Shown: positions 7,521 through 13,643, counted from the first letter of the stretch. The stretch: DNA of 42,438 nucleotides from Synergistes jonesii (GCF_000712295.1 NZ_JMKI01000060.1:1-42438); one strand, 5' to 3'. Made by a program: numbers and translations. The notes: a model not told the origin generated them from the sequence alone.

Positions 7521-8615
7521 TTATTTTTTTACGATATCCAATAAACTATGGAAACAGTATACGCTTGGCGATCTTCCTTTTCCAGTTTTGAGTTCTTTCA
7601 CGATGTCATGCTTTTTTAATTTGCGTATGATTGTGGTTACCGTGGCTCTGGGGACATTGGCATTTTTGGCAAATTCTATAACATTAAATACCGGACTCCA
7701 GAAAAGACTGTCCAGTACCGCGACAGTAAATCGCGAGTGTGTTATGGACTGTATTCTACCTTTCATTTCCTCGTACAAAGCCATGATTTGACCTGCTTTC
7801 CGCACATTTGCCACAGCCTGCTCCGTAACGGCGTTTAAGAAAAATTCAAGCCATTCATTCCATTCTTTGTTGCTTGAGATATTGCGCAGTCTTAAGTAAT
7901 ACTCGTCTCTGTGTCCTTCGAGATATGAGCTTAAATAGAACATCGGCCGCGAGATAACTTTTTTCTGATATAAGAATAATGGGATAAGTATGCGCCCCAA
8001 ACGGCCATTGCCGTCTTTAAATGGATGAAGCATCTCAAATTGGGCATGTAGAACTCCCGCTTGGATGATTGCGTCTTTCTCGTTTGCGCGGGCATATTGC
8101 TCCCAATTCTCCAGGAAACCAGAGAGCTGCATTGGGTCAGGTGGGATAAAACTTGCGTTTTCCATAGAACATCCAGCTGGACCAATCCAGTTTTGCTCGT
8201 TTCGCACTTCGCCGGGAGATTTATTTTGGCCTCGTACACTGTCCAGCAGAATACGGTGCATTTCCCGAATGAGATACATAGAAACGGGTTTGTCTTCGAG
8301 GTGTTTCTGTGCCGAGAGCAATGCCTTACGGTAATTAATGATTTCCTTGATATCTTCGTGGTTGCTTTTAGGGCTGACAAGACCGGCCTCATGCTCCAGA
8401 ACTTCATCTACCGTTGCTTGTGTGCCCTCTATCCTGGAGGATAAAACAGCTTCTTCGTTCATTAGCGGCGAGAGCATTATTGTCGGATTTACAATACCGC
8501 AAAGTAACCCGTCATAACGCCCTAACATCATATTTGCCCGGGCGACAAATGTAAGTAAACGTTCGCAATCTATGATGCCCTTAAGTGGAAGCATTTCTGG
8601 AATATACGGTTCCAT
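7521..8615 (-). CDS. Fic-family AMP-transferase with C-terminal winged helix
   Basis: This 364-residue protein carries the full Fic core HPFKDGNGRLGR (197-208), whose histidine is catalytic. N-terminal to it is the class II inhibitory helix, SSRIEG around residues 59-64, matching S-x-x-x-E-G. Fic enzymes usually transfer AMP from ATP to a protein hydroxyl, and the glutamate holds the enzyme off. The C-terminus is a winged helix (VIEFAKNANVPRATVTTIIR), the common Fic-HTH layout. The reported start is ATG at 8615, 7 bases after AGGAGG; a TTG one codon upstream is too close to it. It lies in the minus-strand block between the PD-(D/E)xK and FRG genes. Autoregulation or a toxin-like defence role are both possible. 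Confidence 0.93.
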   Translation of the reverse strand: MEPYIPEMLPLKGIIDCERLLTFVARANMMLGRYDGLLCGIVNPTIMLSPLMNEEAVLSSRIEGTQATVDEVLEHEAGLVSPKSNHEDIKEIINYRKALLSAQKHLEDKPVSMYLIREMHRILLDSVRGQNKSPGEVRNEQNWIGPAGCSMENASFIPPDPMQLSGFLENWEQYARANEKDAIIQAGVLHAQFEMLHPFKDGNGRLGRILIPLFLYQKKVISRPMFYLSSYLEGHRDEYYLRLRNISSNKEWNEWLEFFLNAVTEQAVANVRKAGQIMALYEEMKGRIQSITHSRFTVAVLDSLFWSPVFNVIEFAKNANVPRATVTTIIRKLKKHDIVKELKTGKGRSPSVYCFHSLLDIVKK

Positions 8616-8626
8616 CAAAAATCCTC

Positions 8627-8656
8627 CTAAAAGTTCCTCCTACCTTGCAAATTCAT
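8627..8656 (-). CDS. Possible 9-residue leader peptide before fic
   Basis: A short frame (MNLQGRRNF) sits between the PD-(D/E)xK gene and fic, with its own GGAGG upstream. It reads two adjacent AGG arginine codons, and its stop codon overlaps the fic ribosome site. Tandem AGG codons can stall ribosomes where the cognate tRNA is scarce. This may couple fic translation to leader translation, or may be chance. Confidence 0.25.
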   Translation of the reverse strand: MNLQGRRNF

Positions 8657-8675
8657 AATGTCGCCCTCCTACTTG

Positions 8676-9767
8676 CTATTTATCATTACGGTCATTAAAA
8701 TATTTTTCTGTTACTTTAACTAATTGTTCTGTATAATTATATAAATCACCTATATTCTCTAACGGATACCTTGTTTCTTTTTTTACTTCATCGAATATAC
8801 CGACAGAAGCACCTTTAGTGTTGAAATATAGTCTGCAAATAGGTAGCCTGTTATTGTCATCGAAAATAATTCCGCAATAACTCTGCGTGTCGCGCATTGC
8901 CACACGGTCTATAGGGACAATCCGGCATAAGATTGCGCGGATTATATTAAAGGCGTCAATTTCTTCTTGGGTAGTTATAATTTTGCCTTTTTCATTCTCT
9001 TCTGCTGTTGGTGTTTCTGAAACCGTCTCTGGCGGCATCGAAGCAGAGGCTTTTTCTTCTTGTAGGGCAGAGGCGAGACGGTCGCTCACCCTATCGCTTA
9101 TAAACTGCGAAAGAGCTTTTTTGGTGATTGCCTTAAATTTTTCTAAAGATGGAGCGGTAAGCCTTCTATCATACACCTGCTTCGTAAGCAACTTCGTAAA
9201 GTCCTCATCCGGATCGGCAAGCATATCTGCAAGATAGTTTTTCATCTCATTTGTATATTTTAATTCCTCAGCTGCGGGAATAATTGCATCAATGCTGAAT
9301 GCATTTTTACTGTATTTTTTAAGCTCTCGAAGTGCTGTTTCATTCACATCGTTGATATTGAATTTCAAAAAAGGTTTATTATCCAATTGCTTTGATTCGT
9401 CAAGGTCTGCATAAAACTCATATTCTACGCCATTTGTAAGAATGCCGATCCTTGCGGGCACCACCATGAAGTAACGCGCAAGCTGTACACGATGGTCCTG
9501 TGTAAGATCACCACCGCTCCACTTACACTCAATTAACATTATGGGCTCATTGTTTTTCATAATTGCATAGTCAATTTTTTCGCCCTTGCGGTCAACAATA
9601 TCAGCCACGAATTCAGGAACGACCTCTGCAGGGTTAAATACATCATATCCAAGTGCTTGGATAAAAGGCATCACAAGGGCGGTTTTTGTTGCTTCTTCAG
9701 TCTGAATACTCGCCCCCATGTTCTTATTGCGTTGAACAATAACTTTTATTGCGTCAATAAGCTCCAT
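8676..9767 (-). CDS. PD-(D/E)xK nuclease-like protein (HsdR-N type)
   Basis: This 363-residue protein has the type I restriction HsdR-N-like nuclease fold: a lead helix with EEATKTALVMPFIQALGYDV (24-43), Asp66 in KIDYAIM, then IECKW with Glu80 and Lys82. The motor and specificity parts of a type I enzyme are missing. A second conserved domain follows (about 255-360, ILCRIVPIDRVAMRDTQSY). Stand-alone genes like this are common beside phage repressors and in defence clusters; the target is unknown. ATG at 9767 follows GAGGAGG. Its start is only 28 bases from the repressor stop, so it is probably co-transcribed with the repressor. Confidence 0.85.
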   Translation of the reverse strand: MELIDAIKVIVQRNKNMGASIQTEEATKTALVMPFIQALGYDVFNPAEVVPEFVADIVDRKGEKIDYAIMKNNEPIMLIECKWSGGDLTQDHRVQLARYFMVVPARIGILTNGVEYEFYADLDESKQLDNKPFLKFNINDVNETALRELKKYSKNAFSIDAIIPAAEELKYTNEMKNYLADMLADPDEDFTKLLTKQVYDRRLTAPSLEKFKAITKKALSQFISDRVSDRLASALQEEKASASMPPETVSETPTAEENEKGKIITTQEEIDAFNIIRAILCRIVPIDRVAMRDTQSYCGIIFDDNNRLPICRLYFNTKGASVGIFDEVKKETRYPLENIGDLYNYTEQLVKVTEKYFNDRNDK

Positions 9768-9795
9768 GATATATCCTCCTCTGAAATTATTTACT

Positions 9796-10512
9796 TTAAA
9801 TCACTGGTTTCGGTTTTGAAACTCGGATTATTCGCAAGACCCTCCCATAGACTAAAAAGAACGAATCCACGTTGACTTGGATGTCCATGTAGTCCCTATT
9901 GGTAGAGCGAAGAATCGGCGGTTTGCCTTCTCCCTGGCTGACCATACCCTTCACCATGAGCCGCCCGTCCAAGCAGACGACCATGACATTGCCGCTCACC
10001 CAATCATGGCTGTGGTTGAACACGACGATGTCGCCGTCATGTATCTGCGGCTCCATGCTGTCACCCTCTACCGTCATGCAGCTGAGCGATTTGTCAGAAT
10101 AAAATGCGGACAGCTCTGCGTCGAATACCGGCCACGTGCCGACGAATTCAAGCTCTGGCGCGTCGACGTCGTAGTTATTGCCGTTACCCGCCGAAAGGCG
10201 TATTTCTGGCGATACCATAGGCACCATCAGGATATTCTCAGGCGGTATGGGGCGCACGTTAGATTGAAGCTCCAGATCCGGCGTGCCCACACGGGACGCC
10301 TGCGGCGGCGTTGGATCGTCGGTCTCACCCATCAGATAGGCGACGCTGGTGTTGAGGGCGGAGGCGAGGCGCTGTTTTGTCTCATCGTCCGGCTCGTTTA
10401 TGTTATTCTTCCAACGCGATAAGGTAGCCCCCGTAACATTAATAATGTCCAACAATTCATTAGTTTTTATTCTTATTTCCTTTTGTCTGAGAGAAATCCT
10501 TTCGCCTATCAA
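9796..10512 (-). CDS. CI-type repressor (XRE HTH plus S24 peptidase)
   Basis: The N-terminal XRE helix-turn-helix (about 15-65, VTGATLSRWKNNINEP) is joined to a C-terminal LexA/S24 self-cleaving domain. The catalytic serine lies in GDSMEPQIHDGD and the lysine in RLMVKGM. Such proteins repress lytic genes and are inactivated by RecA-stimulated autocleavage. TTG at 10512 is chosen because it lies 7 bases from AAAGGAGG; a TTG two codons earlier is too close. It is divergent from cro with operators between. As the first gene of the minus-strand block it could co-express the defence genes in lysogens. Confidence 0.93.
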   Translation of the reverse strand: MIGERISLRQKEIRIKTNELLDIINVTGATLSRWKNNINEPDDETKQRLASALNTSVAYLMGETDDPTPPQASRVGTPDLELQSNVRPIPPENILMVPMVSPEIRLSAGNGNNYDVDAPELEFVGTWPVFDAELSAFYSDKSLSCMTVEGDSMEPQIHDGDIVVFNHSHDWVSGNVMVVCLDGRLMVKGMVSQGEGKPPILRSTNRDYMDIQVNVDSFFLVYGRVLRIIRVSKPKPVI

Positions 10513-10670
10513 GCTCAACCCTCCTTTGTAATTATAAGGATACGAAAAGCGTAATATTTTGGCAATCGCGTTTCTTGTAATTGCATATTACATAAAACGA
10601 AATATGGGCTTTTAGACCTATTGAATTATTACATATTGCGTAATATTATGTAATGCAAGGAGGTGAGAAA
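10513..10670. promoter_or_regulatory. cI/cro switch: divergent promoters and operators
   Basis: A recurring half-site GTAAT/ATTAC marks the operators. A perfect GTAAT-N5-ATTAC palindrome lies at 10577-10591. Further half-sites are at 10528, 10551, 10628-10632 (ATTAC), 10640 and 10650. For the repressor, TTGCCA (10560-10565, minus) and TATCCT (10537-10542) are 17 apart. For cro, TTGAAT (10621-10626) and TATTAT (10644-10649) are 17 apart, and two half-sites overlap that -10. Binding at these sites would control both promoters. Confidence 0.7.
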
Positions 10671-10904
10671 ATGAATTTAGACAGGATTATGAAAGATAAA
10701 AAAATTACGAATATCGTAATAGCAAAACGCTTTAATACAACAACTGCAACTGTATCACGCTGGCGCAATGGCGTAAATAATCCAGATCCAAGCATTCTGC
10801 CCGAGCTTTGTGATTATCTCGGCTGCACGTTGGACGAACTTCTGCGCGACGACGTAAACCCTACGTCGTCCCCGTCTGCGAAAACGGGCGGGGAGACGGC
10901 ATAG
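10671..10904 (+). CDS. Cro-like XRE regulator
   Basis: This 77-residue protein is a single XRE helix-turn-helix domain: IAKRFNTTTATVSRWRNGV is the recognition unit, followed by PSILPELCDYLGCTLDELL. It is divergent from the repressor and is therefore the expected Cro partner that shuts off repressor transcription in lytic growth. ATG at 10671 lies 5 bases after AAGGAGGTG; a further ATG at 10653 lacks a ribosome site. Confidence 0.85.
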   Translation: MNLDRIMKDKKITNIVIAKRFNTTTATVSRWRNGVNNPDPSILPELCDYLGCTLDELLRDDVNPTSSPSAKTGGETA

Positions 10905-11056
10905 CTGAGGCGCGGGAACTTTCCGAGGCGTATGCGGGATTTTATTTCGGCATCGAGGAAGCACTCGACCTTGGAGCAGACGGCCGCATCGACGAACCGG
11001 GAACTCGCGGCTCGGCTGAGCGGCTGATGAACGCACTATCCGCCGCGCTGGCGTAA
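10901..11056 (+). CDS. Possible 51-residue protein with non-standard start
   Basis: A frame overlapping the end of cro encodes an alanine- and glutamate-rich product (SEAYAGFYFGIEEALDLGA) that looks like real protein. It has no ATG, GTG or TTG in a useful place. The best start is ATA at 10901, 5 bases after GGGGAG, and this would be a rare AUA start. Alternatively the gene is the shifted tail of a once longer cro, or has lost its start. No family is recognised. Confidence 0.35.
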   Translation: MAEARELSEAYAGFYFGIEEALDLGADGRIDEPGTRGSAERLMNALSAALA

Positions 11057-11065
11057 TTGGAAGGT

Positions 11066-11090
11066 GCACCATGACAATCGAATACCGGGC
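11066..11090 (+). repeat. 25-bp early-region repeat, copy 1
   Basis: First of three identical 25-base copies (others at 11920-11944 and, inverted, 12513-12537). The sequence begins GCACCATGACAATCGAA and ends TACCGGGC. Each copy lies 25-41 bases before a small gene read in the same direction, here the RHH gene at 11124. Similarity stops sharply at both edges. Confidence 0.9.
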
Positions 11091-11148
11091 GAAACAAAAA
11101 CTTCATGAAAGAGGGGTGGAGACGTGGAGAAAAAACAGAGCACGGTAA
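11071..11148 (+). CDS. Possible 25-residue protein starting in the 25-bp repeat
   Basis: ATG at 11071, inside the repeat, is preceded by GGAAGGTG at 4 bases. The frame encodes a basic peptide (MTIEYRAKQKLHERGVETW) and overlaps the RHH start by 25 bases, so translation could be coupled. In the two other repeat copies the same ATG gives only 8 and 10 codons. It could be a leader peptide or the original gene whose 5' end was copied elsewhere. Confidence 0.35.
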   Translation: MTIEYRAKQKLHERGVETWRKNRAR

Positions 11149-11306
11149 TCAACATAAGGCTTGACGACGATACCGTGCGTAGGGTTGACGAGTGCGCGGC
11201 ACGGGTGGATAGGAGCCGGTCAAATCTTATTCGGCATTTGATTTTAACAGGGCTGGATGCGCTTCAAGATAACGCTCGATTGCGTCCTTCAGCAACCAGC
11301 TCATAG
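11124..11306 (+). CDS. Ribbon-helix-helix protein A (plus strand)
   Basis: This 60-residue protein has an Arc/MetJ-type ribbon-helix-helix fold: strand VINIRLDDDTV, then helices with VDECAARVDRSRSNLIRHLI. RHH proteins bind DNA as dimers through the paired strands, usually as repressors or antitoxins. GTG at 11124 follows GAGGGGTGGAG. The last 80 bases overlap the 3' end of a convergent RHH gene (11227-11400), so the two mRNAs are complementary there. Confidence 0.75.
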   Translation: MEKKQSTVINIRLDDDTVRRVDECAARVDRSRSNLIRHLILTGLDALQDNARLRPSATSS

Positions 11307-11400
11307 TATTGCTAATGCTTCGGTCTTCGGCAGAGGCAATCAGCAGTAGTTTTTCGTCAACAGTATCATCGATTCTCATGTTCCTGACTTTTGTCGTCAT
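11227..11400 (-). CDS. Ribbon-helix-helix protein B (minus strand)
   Basis: This 57-residue RHH protein (VRNMRIDDTVDEKLLLIASAEDRSISNTMSW) is convergent with RHH A and shares 80 bases with it. ATG at 11400 follows GGAGGTG at 6 bases; a GTG at 11409 would sit within that ribosome site. Its upstream region holds an array of GTGGTAAT repeats, the likely operator for this gene and the divergent RHH C. Confidence 0.75.
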   Translation of the reverse strand: MTTKVRNMRIDDTVDEKLLLIASAEDRSISNTMSWLLKDAIERYLEAHPALLKSNAE

Positions 11401-11437
11401 TGTTACCACCTCCGGCTACAGAATATCATAAATAGTT

Positions 11438-11509
11438 GTGGTAATTGGTGGTAATATGTGGTTGCTTTTATCATATGTTTATGATATTATTTGTGGTAGA
11501 AACAACCAC
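11438..11509. promoter_or_regulatory. 10-bp-spaced repeat array and promoter between RHH B and RHH C
   Basis: GTGGTAAT occurs at 11438-11445 and 11448-11455 with a variant GTGGTTG at 11458-11464, one helical turn apart. GTGGT (11493-11497) and ACCAC (11505-11509) form an inverted pair. For the plus strand TTGCTT (11462-11467) and TATTAT (11485-11490) are 17 apart, so the array abuts the -35 and the inverted pair overlies the transcription start. Side-by-side repeats of this length are typical RHH operators. Confidence 0.6.
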
Positions 11510-11530
11510 GACAGCATGGGAGGTGAGCCG

Positions 11531-11677
11531 ATGGAACTGATAATCAGCCAGATACGATGGCCGGCGGAGGTCTACAGGCAGGTTAAGGAGCGCGCCTATC
11601 AGGAGCGCAAGAGCGTGAACAAGATGGTGGTCGAGCTGGTGCTAGAAGCGCTGGCTAAAGACAAGAAAGTGAGGTAA
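11531..11677 (+). CDS. Arc-like ribbon-helix-helix protein C
   Basis: This 48-residue Arc/Mnt-like protein has strand IISQIRWPAEVYRQV and helices KERAYQERKSVNKMVVELV. ATG at 11531 follows GGGAGGTGAG; the frame is open upstream but lacks a ribosome site there. It is divergent from RHH B across the GTGGTAAT array, which one or both products probably bind. It is followed at 5 bases by the next small gene. Confidence 0.78.
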   Translation: MELIISQIRWPAEVYRQVKERAYQERKSVNKMVVELVLEALAKDKKVR

Positions 11678-11682
11678 TCACT

Positions 11683-11883
11683 GTGAATTACAGCGGAGAA
11701 GTTGAAATTATTTGTTACCCGGGCGGCAGCTGCCGTGTACGTATCAACATTCCGTTAGATTTTAGGCTAACCGAGGATGAAGCCGCGGAGAAGATGCGCT
11801 CGATTTGGGCAGAGTACGTTACCCCGCGGCAGAAAGGGCTCCCGCTCCCGCCAGAGCGAAAGCTGCCTTTTAAGACCGCTTGA
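11683..11883 (+). CDS. Unknown 66-residue protein
   Basis: GTG at 11683 lies just after the RHH C stop codon, with GTGAGG as ribosome site inside the previous gene. The product is compact, with a strand-rich first half (GEVEIICYPGGSCRVRINIP) and a helix (TEDEAAEKMRSIWAEYV). It probably forms an operon with RHH C. No family is recognised and the first half contains only two cysteines. Confidence 0.55.
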   Translation: MNYSGEVEIICYPGGSCRVRINIPLDFRLTEDEAAEKMRSIWAEYVTPRQKGLPLPPERKLPFKTA

Positions 11884-11919
11884 TTATTTTGTCAAAGCAG
11901 CCGCTGAGTGGGCGACAAA

Positions 11920-11944
11920 GCACCATGACAATCGAATACCGGGC
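11920..11944 (+). repeat. 25-bp early-region repeat, copy 2
   Basis: Identical to the copy at 11066-11090 over 25 bases, with unrelated flanks. It ends 25 bases before the TTG start of the small gene at 11970. The internal ATG opens only an 8-codon frame here. Confidence 0.9.
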
Positions 11945-11969
11945 ATATTAAATTTAAGGGGGTGTGATA

Positions 11970-12140
11970 TTGGAATCTACGCTTATTGCTGCAATAGAAA
12001 ATATGACAGAACAGATTAAGCTGCTCCGTCAAGATTTTCAAGAATTCGAACATATAAATATAGAAATCGGAAATCCATCATTAACAAAAGAGCAAGAGAG
12101 AGCTATTGGCAATCAACTTCAACGTCTCCTGACAAGGTAA
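11970..12140 (+). CDS. Unknown 56-residue helical protein
   Basis: A TTG start at 11970 follows AAGGGGGTG. The product looks like one long helix (IAAIENMTEQIKLLRQDFQE) and a shorter one, so it may form a coiled-coil dimer. Its last 38 bases overlap the end of the convergent gene at 12103-12471. No family is recognised. Confidence 0.5.
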   Translation: MESTLIAAIENMTEQIKLLRQDFQEFEHINIEIGNPSLTKEQERAIGNQLQRLLTR

Positions 12141-12471
12141 GGCCGACAATCTCATCAGTGAATAGTATTAGGCTGCCAATGTTGATTTCCCTAGAGCCGG
12201 TGATGATTTTTACATCTTTAAGGATTATATACTTGCCTTTAATACTTTCCTGAAGTTCCAATTCTTCTATCTTTTGATGAGTCTGTTCGACAACCGCCCT
12301 AATGCACTCCTCTTGCAGATTAGAGCTTCCTTTGTTAGATGAGGGTATTCCTGAAATCAATCCGGCAGAAGTAAGAAAGTTTAACCTCATATTTTTAAGA
12401 GGCGGCTCTTCTGCCCCAAACAGAGTAGAGAATGCACCAGTAAATGTTTCTTTACAAGTTAAATCTTTCAA
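12103..12471 (-). CDS. Unknown 122-residue protein, convergent
   Basis: TTG at 12471 follows AAAGGAG. The C-terminal half is strand-rich (KGKYIILKDVKIITGSREI) and the middle is helical (EECIRAVVEQTHQKIEELE). It is preceded, in its own direction, by the inverted copy of the 25-bp repeat, and its 3' end overlaps the plus-strand gene by 38 bases. It could be a small phage-encoded host-interaction protein; nothing in it is diagnostic. Confidence 0.6.
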   Translation of the reverse strand: MKDLTCKETFTGAFSTLFGAEEPPLKNMRLNFLTSAGLISGIPSSNKGSSNLQEECIRAVVEQTHQKIEELELQESIKGKYIILKDVKIITGSREINIGSLILFTDEIVGLTLSGDVEVDCQ

Positions 12472-12512
12472 AATGGGGCTCCTTTCATTTCTATAACCCC
12501 TATAAAAAACAA

Positions 12513-12537
12513 GCCCGGTATTCGATTGTCATGGTGC
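12513..12537 (-). repeat. 25-bp early-region repeat, copy 3 (inverted)
   Basis: The reverse complement of the repeat at 11066 and 11920, identical over 25 bases. It lies 41 bases before the TTG start of the minus-strand gene at 12471, so again it sits upstream of a gene in the same direction. Copies 2 and 3 face each other around the two convergent genes. Confidence 0.9.
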
Positions 12538-12571
12538 ATATAGCACAGCGCAAAAGCTTGGAGGTGAGGAT

Positions 12572-12754
12572 GTGGAGAATATAAAAAGCATATTGCATAC
12601 GCAGCTACGGATAGATCCAAGCTTATGGAAAACGGTCAAGCACGAAGCCGTTGATAATAGCGTATCCACAAATCAAATGGCTATTATCTTGATTTCAGAG
12701 GCTCTGGAAGCGCGCCATGCTCATTCTCATAACGTTCTACCTCGGACTGGATGA
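12572..12754 (+). CDS. Ribbon-helix-helix-like protein D (plus strand)
   Basis: This 60-residue product has an RHH-like pattern: strand LHTQLRIDPSLW, then helices KTVKHEAVDNSVSTNQMAIIL. GTG at 12572 follows TTGGAGGTGAGG. Its last 71 bases overlap the 3' end of convergent RHH E. The start GTGGAGAA is the same as in RHH A, suggesting a distant common origin of the two pairs. Confidence 0.65.
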   Translation: MENIKSILHTQLRIDPSLWKTVKHEAVDNSVSTNQMAIILISEALEARHAHSHNVLPRTG

Positions 12755-12869
12755 TCCTTGATGCGAAGGCGTTAAACGATTCGTCGTAAACAGCGGCTAA
12801 AATTTTAGCTTTTGCAAAGAGCCGATTATCAATTCTCAACTGAGTGGCAACAATGTCTGACAACTGCAT
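12684..12869 (-). CDS. Ribbon-helix-helix-like protein E (minus strand)
   Basis: A 61-residue RHH-like protein (IVATQLRIDNRLFAKAKILA, then ESFNAFASRII) convergent with RHH D. TQLRID is shared with RHH D, so the partners look like paralogues. ATG at 12869 has only a weak GGGGG ribosome site. The region upstream contains the inverted pair CTAT/ATAG (12900-12910), a possible operator. Confidence 0.65.
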   Translation of the reverse strand: MQLSDIVATQLRIDNRLFAKAKILAAVYDESFNAFASRIIQSEVERYENEHGALPEPLKSR

Positions 12870-12902
12870 AACCCCCTATGTAATATGATACTAAACAACC
12901 TA

Positions 12903-12931
12903 TTGCATAGTAAAATAAGTTGTGCTAATAT
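12903..12931 (+). promoter_or_regulatory. Probable early-operon promoter
   Basis: TTGCAT (12903-12908) and TAATAT (12926-12931) are 17 apart, about 60 bases before the gene at 12992. The -35 lies within the inverted sequence CTATTGCATAG. The motif TTGCTAATA / TGTGCTAATATT occurs twice nearby (12921 and 12943). This probably starts the plus-strand early operon and may be controlled by a neighbouring RHH protein. Confidence 0.5.
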
Positions 12932-12991
12932 TCCAGATGTAATGTTGCTAATACACCTATTAAATTTAAGCTACAGAAAGGAGACAAAAAA

Positions 12992-13252
12992 ATGACAGAG
13001 ATTGAAACAAAGCTCGATTACCTGATCGAGCTGCTTGAAAAGGAGCAGCGGGGGCTGCGGCGTTTTCTTACGCGCGACGAGGCGGCGGAGTATATGGGTA
13101 TGAGCGGCTATACGCTGGACGAATATCAGCGCAAAGGCACGCTGCAGATCCCGTCGGTGAAGATCGGCAAAATGGTGCGGTACGACCTGAAGGATATCGA
13201 CCGCTACGCCGACGGACTGCCGAGAAGGGAGCGTGTGAAAGGGGAAAGGTAA
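12992..13252 (+). CDS. Excisionase-type helix-turn-helix protein
   Basis: This 86-residue protein has a short N-terminal coiled coil (ETKLDYLIELLEKEQ) and a MerR/AlpA-like winged helix-turn-helix (RDEAAEYMGMSGYTLDEYQR, then IPSVKIGKMVRYD). This fits the helix_turn_helix_17 excisionase-type family. It could help the integrase in excision or act as an early regulator. ATG at 12992 follows GAAAGGAG. The next gene starts immediately after its stop codon. Confidence 0.75.
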   Translation: MTEIETKLDYLIELLEKEQRGLRRFLTRDEAAEYMGMSGYTLDEYQRKGTLQIPSVKIGKMVRYDLKDIDRYADGLPRRERVKGER

Positions 13253-13441
13253 ATGATCATCACAGGCGGCGAACCCGGCCGCTGCGTATGCGGCAACAGA
13301 CTGGTATCGGTGATATGCGCTAACAACAAGGTAACCGTGCTCTGCCCGCAATGTTACAGGCAGACGACGCGCCGGACGCGCAAAGAAGCGGCCGCGGCGT
13401 GGGACGAAAGAAGGAGGAAAGCGGATGTTAAAAATTTTTAG
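13253..13441 (+). CDS. Small zinc-ribbon protein (Lar-like)
   Basis: This 62-residue protein has two cysteine pairs, CVCG near residue 11 and CPQC near 34, the spacing of a zinc ribbon. The C-terminal ARKEAAAAWDERRR-like stretch (here TRKEAAAAWDERRRK) is typical of Lar-family restriction-alleviation proteins, in which a zinc ribbon is followed by EAI..WN. The role here is inferred from that likeness. ATG directly follows the upstream stop codon. Confidence 0.6.
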   Translation: MIITGGEPGRCVCGNRLVSVICANNKVTVLCPQCYRQTTRRTRKEAAAAWDERRRKADVKNF

Positions 13442-13643
13442 GAGATTATTCGCGGCGAAGAAAGGCGTGTTTCTGTCCTGCTCCTGCGGGACGAAAGAAA
13501 AACGCATCGGCAACGCGGACGGCATGGCGCGCTATACGGCGAAAGGCGCCCAGCTGCGAAATATGGACTGTTACGGCTGTCAGAGGCTCGGGCGCGGCTG
13601 CTGGGGGCCGAGGGTGGAAGTAAGAGGGCAAAGGGATGTCTGA
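13425..13643 (+). CDS. Small cysteine-rich protein
   Basis: This 72-residue protein contains CSCG and CYGCQ pairs, suggesting zinc binding, in a basic background. ATG at 13425 lies inside the end of the preceding gene with AAGGAGG at good spacing, so translation is coupled. No family is recognised. Confidence 0.55.
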   Translation: MLKIFRRLFAAKKGVFLSCSCGTKEKRIGNADGMARYTAKGAQLRNMDCYGCQRLGRGCWGPRVEVRGQRDV

